DNA of 64,000 bases, from positions 4,713,501 through 4,777,500 of the forward strand of contig NZ_CP069338.1 of assembly GCF_016859125.1 (NCBI RefSeq), written 5' to 3'. The position numbers were made by a program, and so were the translations under genes. The DNA comes from Archangium violaceum (GTDB taxonomy: Bacteria; Myxococcota; Myxococcia; Myxococcales; Myxococcaceae). The notes beneath the pieces are model-generated. The model saw only the letters and a list, made by a program, of their open reading frames with translations. It had not been told where the DNA came from and ran no database searches. Below are positions 58,784 through 64,000 of the stretch, piece after piece (position 1 is the stretch's first letter; each line of letters begins with the position of its first letter).

Positions 58784-59917
58784 ATGCCAGCGGCTGCGGG
58801 CCAGAAGCGCGACTACTACGAGGTACTGGGCGTCCAGAAGAGCGTCTCGGCGCAGGAGCTGAAGAGCGCCTTCCGCAAGGTGGCCCTGCAGTACCACCCG
58901 GACCGGAACCCCGGGAACAAGGACGCCGAGGAGAAGTTCAAGGAAGCCTCCGAGGCCTATGAGGTGCTGAGCGACCCCGAGCGCCGGGCGCGGTACGACC
59001 GCTTCGGCCATGCGGGAGTGGGCGGCGCCGCGGGTGGAGATCCGTTCGGCGGCGGGTTCCAGGGCGTCAACATCAACGACATCTTCGGGGAGATCTTCGG
59101 AGACATCTTCGGTGGGCGGGGAGGCGGCCGGGGCCGGGTGAGCAACCGGGGCTCGGACCTGCGCTTCAACCTGGAGATTTCCTTCGAGGAGGCGGCGTTC
59201 GGCTGCCGTCCGAAGGTGCCGATTCCGCGCCCGAAGAAGTGCGACACGTGCAGTGGCACGGGAAGCAAGAGCGCGTCGGCGCCGAAGCCGTGCGGCACGT
59301 GCGGCGGCTCGGGCGAGCTGCGCTTCACGCAGGGCTTCTTCGCGGTGTCGAGGCCGTGCACGGACTGCGGCGGTACGGGCGCGGTGGTGCCGGATCCGTG
59401 CAACAAGTGCCGGGGCTCGGGGAAGGTGCCGAGCGAGGAAGTCATCGAGGTGAACATCCCGCCGGGCGTGGACAACGGCACGCGGGTGAGGCTGACGGGC
59501 CTGGGCGAGCCGGGAGACCGGGGAGGGCCTCCGGGCGACCTGTACGTGACGGTCATCGTGCGAGAGCACCCGCTCTTCCAGCGCGAGGACTACGACGTCT
59601 TCTGCGAGGTGCCCATCTCGTTCACCCAGGCGGCGTTGGGGGCGAAGATCGACGTACCCACGCTGGACGGGAAGGTGAAGATGACGGTGCCCGAGGGCAC
59701 GCAGTCGGGGAAGGTGTTCCGGCTGAAGGGCAAGGGCATTCCGCACCTGCACAGCGGGCAGCGAGGAGACCAGCACGTGCGCGTCATCGTGGAGACGCCG
59801 ACGGGGCTGAGCTCGAAGCAGCGGGAGCTGCTCGAGAAGTTCGCCGAGCTGAGCGGAGAGGATGCGCATCCACAGTCGAAGAACTTCTTCGACAAGGTGC
59901 GAGAGCTCTTCGGCTGA
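58784..59917 (+). CDS. dnaJ: DnaJ (Hsp40) co-chaperone
   Basis: A 377-residue type I DnaJ that stimulates DnaK. It has a J domain with HPD (QYHPDRNPGN), a Gly/Phe-rich region (GGDPFGGGFQGVN), four zinc-binding repeats (CDTCSGTG, CGTCGGSG, CTDCGGTG, CNKCRGSG) and the C-terminal substrate domains. The ATG at 58784 is preferred to a TTG three codons upstream. dnaK and grpE are not adjacent. This is a solo gene, possibly one of several DnaJ paralogs in myxobacteria. Confidence 0.95.
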   Translation: MPAAAGQKRDYYEVLGVQKSVSAQELKSAFRKVALQYHPDRNPGNKDAEEKFKEASEAYEVLSDPERRARYDRFGHAGVGGAAGGDPFGGGFQGVNINDIFGEIFGDIFGGRGGGRGRVSNRGSDLRFNLEISFEEAAFGCRPKVPIPRPKKCDTCSGTGSKSASAPKPCGTCGGSGELRFTQGFFAVSRPCTDCGGTGAVVPDPCNKCRGSGKVPSEEVIEVNIPPGVDNGTRVRLTGLGEPGDRGGPPGDLYVTVIVREHPLFQREDYDVFCEVPISFTQAALGAKIDVPTLDGKVKMTVPEGTQSGKVFRLKGKGIPHLHSGQRGDQHVRVIVETPTGLSSKQRELLEKFAELSGEDAHPQSKNFFDKVRELFG

Positions 59918-59942
59918 TATGCGAAGGGAGAGGGTTCCGAGC

Positions 59943-59977
59943 ACCCTCTCCCTCTGGGAGAGGGCCGGGGTGAGGGT
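59943..59977. repeat. GC-rich palindromic intergenic repeat
   Basis: ACCCTCTCCCTCTGGGAGAG followed by GGCCGGGGTGAGGGT, between dnaJ and the following lipoprotein (both plus strand). Confidence 0.85.
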
Positions 59978-60133
59978 CTGCGGACTCCACTCGCGGCCCT
60001 CTTTCCTTTTCCGGAGGAGGGACGGCACGTTCTGGGCATTTGTTTTCCAAGCGCAACCAGCAGTCGTGGTCGCACGCCCCAATGCAGTGAACCTCCGCGG
60101 CTGTTGCGCGAGTAGGCGAGTCACGAGGGAGAG

Positions 60134-60607
60134 ATGATCAAGGCGTGTGCGCTCGCAGGACTCTCGGTGGTGTTCGTGGGATGTGCCACGCCCGCCTCGG
60201 CCTGGAAGGGAAACGTCGAGTGGCCGGACGCGGCTTCGACCCCGCAGGTCATCCCGGCAGTGGAGGCCGGCTCCGCGCTCGCGGCGGCAGCCGCCATCCG
60301 TGAGATGATCAAGGAGAACCCCTTCCCAGACCTCTTCCGGGGATGCTCCAGCCCAGAGCAGGGGCTGGATGTCGCCGTCTTCAAGGAGCCGAAGTCGGGC
60401 CTGTACTACGTGGTGCTGCATCAACACTTCAGCCGGTGCGGCGGACCGCGCGGGCGCGTGCTGGATTGGTGGTACGAGTACGCGGTCACCTCCCAGGGTG
60501 AAGTGGTGGGGAAGGCTCCGCCCGAGGCCTCTCCTCCCTCGAGCCCTTCTTGGAAGGAATTTTCCGAGCCAGCCGGACACGTGCCTCCGCGAGTCACGCC
60601 GGAATGA
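60134..60607 (+). CDS. Small lipoprotein, conserved in myxobacteria
   Basis: A 157-residue protein with a type II signal peptide ending in FVGC and a mature domain with conserved FRGCSSPEQGLDVAVFKEP, GLYYVVLHQHFSRCGG and GRVLDWWYEYAV. Two cysteines in GCSS and RCGG may form a disulfide. I believe this is a family of lipoproteins widespread in myxobacteria, with unknown function. A GAGGGAG element precedes the ATG. Confidence 0.78.
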   Translation: MIKACALAGLSVVFVGCATPASAWKGNVEWPDAASTPQVIPAVEAGSALAAAAAIREMIKENPFPDLFRGCSSPEQGLDVAVFKEPKSGLYYVVLHQHFSRCGGPRGRVLDWWYEYAVTSQGEVVGKAPPEASPPSSPSWKEFSEPAGHVPPRVTPE

Positions 60608-60824
60608 AGGAGCATGTACCGTCGGCTCTTCCCGTGCCGCAGAGGGCCCCACCGTCCCCCGGGTCGGAGGCCGTTGACCACCGGTGAACGACTCCGGGTG
60701 CGAGGTGTCGTCCGAGTGCCAGCGGGTGGACGTTCATCGCGTCCTGAAGCGAAGGGCACTCACCAAACCAATCCCCCCGTGCGCATACCGAGCACGCAAC
60801 CAGGGAGATGGGGGAGGTGCCGGC

Positions 60825-63800
60825 ATGGCCACATACCGACTCATCCGCAAGCTCGCGGCCGGCGGGATGGCGGAGGTGTTCCTGGCCAAGGTGGTCGGAG
60901 CCGAGGGCTTCGAGAAGCCGGTGGCCGTCAAGCGCGTCCTTCCGTCGCTGGCGCAGGACCGGGAGTTCGTGGAGCTGTTCCTGCGCGAGGCCAAGCTGAC
61001 GGTCTGCCTCCAGCACGCCAACGTGGTGCAGGTCTTCGACCTGGGCTCCATCAACGGCCAGTACTACATGGTGATGGAGTTCGTGGACGGGGAGAACCTC
61101 CGGGCCCTGCAGCGGGGCTCGGCGTCCAACCAGGTGCCCCTGGGGTTGCGCGAGGTGTGCTTCATCGTCCAGCAGGTGACCGAGGGCCTGGCGTACGCGC
61201 ACGGGCGCGCCGACGCGGCGGGCCGGCCGCTCAACATCATCCACCGCGACGTCAACCCGTCCAACGTGATGGTGGCCGCCAGCGGCGAGGTGAAGTTGGC
61301 GGACTTCGGCATCGCCAAAGCGGCCAACGTGCAGAACGGCACCCAGGTGGGCGTGGTGAAGGGCAAGGCGGGCTACCTCGCGCCGGAGCAGGTGAAGGGC
61401 GCCGAGGTGGATCAGCGCGCGGACCTCTTCCTCATCGGTCTGATGCTGTACGAGCTGCTCGCCGGCAGGCAGCTCTTCGGCGGCACGGACTATTTCCAGA
61501 CGCTGCGTCAGATCGCCCAGTTCGACGTGAAGAGCCTCGCGCCGGTGCCGGGCGTGCCTCCCGCGTTGTGGAGCATCGTCACCCGGGCGCTGGCGCCGGA
61601 GCCCTCGGCGCGCTTCCACCGGGCGCGTGACATCTCGGACGCGCTGCAGAACTTCCTCTTCGACCACCGGCTGCGCGTGGGCCCGCAGGACGTGGCGGCG
61701 CTCTTCGCCCGCTGCTTCCCCGGACGCCACTCGCCGTTGGATGGCTCCGGTGAGGTGCGCGGCGAGGAGATCCGCCTCGGCTCGGACGCGGGGCTGCGGC
61801 GCCCGCAGACGCTCACCTCGGTGCGCTCGCGCCCGCCGTTCCCGGGGGGACCTCGTCCGGGCACGCCCGCCACGCCCCTCCGGCCCGTGACGGACCCGGG
61901 CCGGGTGCAGCCTCCGCCTCCGCCACCCGAGGCGCGTGGGGGCACCTCCCTCTCGATGCAGGTGCCTCCGCCGCTGCCCGGGGGCGCTCGGCCGGGGGCG
62001 ACTTCCACCTCCCTGACGGTGCCCGCGTCCACGGGGGCTCGCACGATGACGCAGACGGGGAGGGGCACTTCGCTCCCCCTGTCGTCCCCCACGCGCGTGA
62101 TGCGCGCGCCGCGCCGCAAGCTGGGGGAGATGCTGGTGTCCGCCGGCAAGCTGTCGGAGACGCAGCTCAAGGGCGCGCTGGAGCGTCAGAAGCGCACCGG
62201 TGGACGCATTGGCGAGCTGCTCGTCGCCGAGGGCCACATCACCGAGGAGGACGTGGTTCGCGTCCTGGGCGAGCAGGCCGGCATCCCGTTCATCGCCGAC
62301 CAGGTGCTGCGCACCATGCCGGTGCCCAAGGCGCTGCTGGGGCTGCTGCCGCTGGAGAAGGCCGAGCGGCTCGAGGCGGTGCCGGTGACGCAGCAGTCCA
62401 AGGAGCTCGTCTGCGCCATGCGCGAGCCGCGAGACCTGGCGCGGCTGGACGAGCTGAAGTTCATCACCGGCTGCCCCGTGCGCGGCATCTACGCCACCGA
62501 GGGGGCCATCCGCCGTGCCATCGGCCGCTTCTACCGGGGAGATGACCCGGACCAGATGGACGACTGGTCCCACATGATGCCGTTGGCGAGCGCGGAGACG
62601 CCGTCGGGTGTCACGCCCTACGCCGACAAGCACACCCGCACGCGCGAGCGCATGCTGGACGAGTCCGCCTTCGAGGAGGTCGCGGCGGCTCCTCCGCCTC
62701 CGCCCGCGTCGCCTCCGCCCGTGCCCGAGCCGGCACCCGCGACGCCCGCGCCCGCCTCGTTGGCGCGCACCATGCTGGTGGTGTCGGATGACGCGGAGCT
62801 GCGCGAGGCGGCGGTGCGGCTGTTCACGCGGCAGGGCGTGGCGGCCTCCGGCAGCAGCGCGGTGGACGTGGAGCGGGCGGTGGCGCTCGGTGGCACCGAG
62901 GTGGCGCTGGTGGCCGCGGACACCGTCCGGGACGCGCCCTCGGTGGTGTCGCGGCTGATGAAGGTGGCGCCCTCGGTGGAGGTGCGCGTGTTGCCCTCGC
63001 TGGCCGAGGCCCTCGGGGGTGAGGCGGGTCCGCTGGGCCGCGCGTCGCGGTTGCATGCGCGCGTGGTGGACGCGGCGCTCGCGGCGCTCGGTGGAGTCGG
63101 GGTGCAGGGGGCCTCGCTCGCCAAGCTGGCCCGGCGTGTGGCCCGGCGACTGGGAGCGGGGTGCGCGGAAGCCGAGCGGGCCTCCGCGGTGGCCTATGCG
63201 TTGGCGCTCGCGGCCTTCCAGGAGTCGAGTGAGCGCTTCTCGCGGCCCTCGTGCGAGGCGGTGCGGGCCATTCTCGGCCGGGACGCGGGCGAGCTGGCCA
63301 GCCTCATTGGGGCGTGTACCCGGGAGGCGCCGCTGCTCACCGAGAACGCCAACAAGGCCACGCTGGCGCTGGCCGCGGCGGTGTCGCTGCTCGAGGTGGC
63401 GGGGACGGCCACGCTGGTGGCGTCGAGCGCCTCGCAGGCGCTGGTGAAGCTGCGCACCGAGAGCCGGCTGCCGGGGGTGGCCCTGGAGGCGCTCTCCGCG
63501 GAGGTGATGGAGCTGGTGCTGGGCGACAGGGCCTCGCACACGGTGGTGCTCGCGGAGCCCAACCCGGCGCGGGCCTCGGCGCTCCAGGCGCGTTTCCTCG
63601 CGGATGGGGTGCGGGTGGTGCTCGCCGACTCCGCGGCCCGGGTTCGCACGCTGCTGTCGCAGGGTAGCCAGGCGCTCGTCGTGGCGGCGCGGCTGCCGGA
63701 TGGGGACGGTGCCTCGCTCACCCGCGCGTTGCGCTCCGCGGAGGAGACGACCTCGCTGCCCATCTTCGTGCTGGCGCCCGCGGAGGATCCGGGGCTGGTG

Positions 63801-63965
63801 GAAGCCGGGCTGGACGCCGGCGCGGACGACGTCCTCACGTACCCGGTCAACCCGGACGTGCTGGTGGCGAAGCTGCGGCGTGCCCTGCAACCGCGCAGGG
63901 TGTCCGTGACGCCGGCTCCAGCGCCCGTGGCGGCGACGATGACCGCCGCCTTCATGAACGCCTAG
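60825..63965 (+). CDS. Ser/Thr kinase fused to MshEN-type and receiver-like domains
   Basis: A 1046-residue fusion with GGAGG eight bases before the ATG. Kinase domain (1-275): LAAGGMAEVF loop, Lys36 in VAVKRV, HRDVNPSN (140-147) and DFG (160-162). A Pro-rich linker leads to residues 432-484, where two 24-residue motifs (RIGELLVAEGHIT..Q style) separated by five residues match the MshEN cyclic-di-GMP-binding pattern. Residues about 645-760 and 905-1020 are receiver-like, without clear phospho-Asp. A helical region lies between. Activity control by cyclic-di-GMP is inferred from the domain, not shown. Confidence 0.88.
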   Translation: MATYRLIRKLAAGGMAEVFLAKVVGAEGFEKPVAVKRVLPSLAQDREFVELFLREAKLTVCLQHANVVQVFDLGSINGQYYMVMEFVDGENLRALQRGSASNQVPLGLREVCFIVQQVTEGLAYAHGRADAAGRPLNIIHRDVNPSNVMVAASGEVKLADFGIAKAANVQNGTQVGVVKGKAGYLAPEQVKGAEVDQRADLFLIGLMLYELLAGRQLFGGTDYFQTLRQIAQFDVKSLAPVPGVPPALWSIVTRALAPEPSARFHRARDISDALQNFLFDHRLRVGPQDVAALFARCFPGRHSPLDGSGEVRGEEIRLGSDAGLRRPQTLTSVRSRPPFPGGPRPGTPATPLRPVTDPGRVQPPPPPPEARGGTSLSMQVPPPLPGGARPGATSTSLTVPASTGARTMTQTGRGTSLPLSSPTRVMRAPRRKLGEMLVSAGKLSETQLKGALERQKRTGGRIGELLVAEGHITEEDVVRVLGEQAGIPFIADQVLRTMPVPKALLGLLPLEKAERLEAVPVTQQSKELVCAMREPRDLARLDELKFITGCPVRGIYATEGAIRRAIGRFYRGDDPDQMDDWSHMMPLASAETPSGVTPYADKHTRTRERMLDESAFEEVAAAPPPPPASPPPVPEPAPATPAPASLARTMLVVSDDAELREAAVRLFTRQGVAASGSSAVDVERAVALGGTEVALVAADTVRDAPSVVSRLMKVAPSVEVRVLPSLAEALGGEAGPLGRASRLHARVVDAALAALGGVGVQGASLAKLARRVARRLGAGCAEAERASAVAYALALAAFQESSERFSRPSCEAVRAILGRDAGELASLIGACTREAPLLTENANKATLALAAAVSLLEVAGTATLVASSASQALVKLRTESRLPGVALEALSAEVMELVLGDRASHTVVLAEPNPARASALQARFLADGVRVVLADSAARVRTLLSQGSQALVVAARLPDGDGASLTRALRSAEETTSLPIFVLAPAEDPGLVEAGLDAGADDVLTYPVNPDVLVAKLRRALQPRRVSVTPAPAPVAATMTAAFMNA

Positions 63966-63967
63966 TG

Positions 63968-64000
63968 GCACCCTCTCCCTCCGGGAGAGGGCGGGGGGTG
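63968..64000. repeat. GC-rich palindromic intergenic repeat (truncated by window)
   Basis: ACCCTCTCCCTCCGGGAGAG followed by GGCGGGGGGTG at the window edge, right after the kinase stop. The full GGGTGAGGG end is cut off. Confidence 0.8.

Noticed and set aside
60594-63971. A 1125-codon open frame antisense to the kinase-MshEN gene
   Set aside because: Shadow frame; the sense frame has kinase and MshEN motifs.

Overview
The window looks like a chromosomal segment of a fruiting myxobacterium, most likely suborder Cystobacterineae (Archangium, Cystobacter, Melittangium or Myxococcus relatives). The basis is very high GC with strong third-position bias, many eukaryotic-type Ser/Thr kinases with unusual fused domains, histidine kinases without adjacent partners, a DUF2381 protein beside a kinase, and a toxin/immunity pair resembling the Sit lipoprotein toxins of Myxococcus. 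No rRNA, tRNA or CRISPR array was recognised. The genus is inferred, not proven.

Layout. 1-10.8 kb: a BlaI/BlaR1-type repressor and metalloprotease pair with two tandem operators, a secreted esterase-like protein, a rhomboid protease, an alpha/beta hydrolase, a YkgJ Cys-cluster protein, a sensor kinase, a lipoprotein, ribonuclease Z and a DUF2293 protein. 11-14.2 kb: an accessory island with a frameshifted DUF2169 (type VI secretion-associated) pseudogene, an IS21-type transposase fragment, and a SitA-like polymorphic toxin with its probable immunity gene. 14.6-21.3 kb: a TetR-controlled RND efflux operon (regulator, adaptor, pump, outer-membrane channel) behind two dyad operators. 21.3-29.2 kb: an RNase H-fold protein, DUF99, cold-shock protein, fatty acid desaturase, HTH/zinc-ribbon protein, membrane pyrophosphatase, a secreted protein and an AtoE-type transporter.

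29.4-42.2 kb is signalling-rich: two small RelE-like proteins, a kinase-PilZ-J-like-TPR fusion, a UbiB/ABC1 kinase, two paralogous single-domain receivers, an RsbRD-PAS histidine kinase, a pseudokinase, a DUF2381 protein, a kinase that carries an internal lipoprotein start, and a NarL-type regulator. 42.1-49.4 kb: a FIST-hybrid kinase-receiver operon, a multihaem cytochrome lipoprotein and another histidine kinase. 49.6-60.6 kb: a RapA-like SNF2 helicase, several unrecognised myxobacterial proteins, an MsbA-like ABC exporter, a DnaJ and a lipoprotein. 60.8-64 kb: a kinase fused to an MshEN-type cyclic-di-GMP-binding domain and degenerate receiver domains.

Themes. Four eukaryotic-type kinase genes are present; two carry domains from the cyclic-di-GMP world (PilZ, MshEN) and one has lost its catalytic residues. 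A GC-rich palindromic intergenic repeat (CCCTCTCCC..GGGAGAGGG, often followed by GGGTGAGGG) occurs six times, four of them between convergent genes. The best candidates for under-described biology are the MshEN-kinase fusion, the kinase with a nested lipoprotein start, the pseudokinase, the Sit-like toxin island, and the pair of small RelE-like proteins, one preceded by a perfect dyad.
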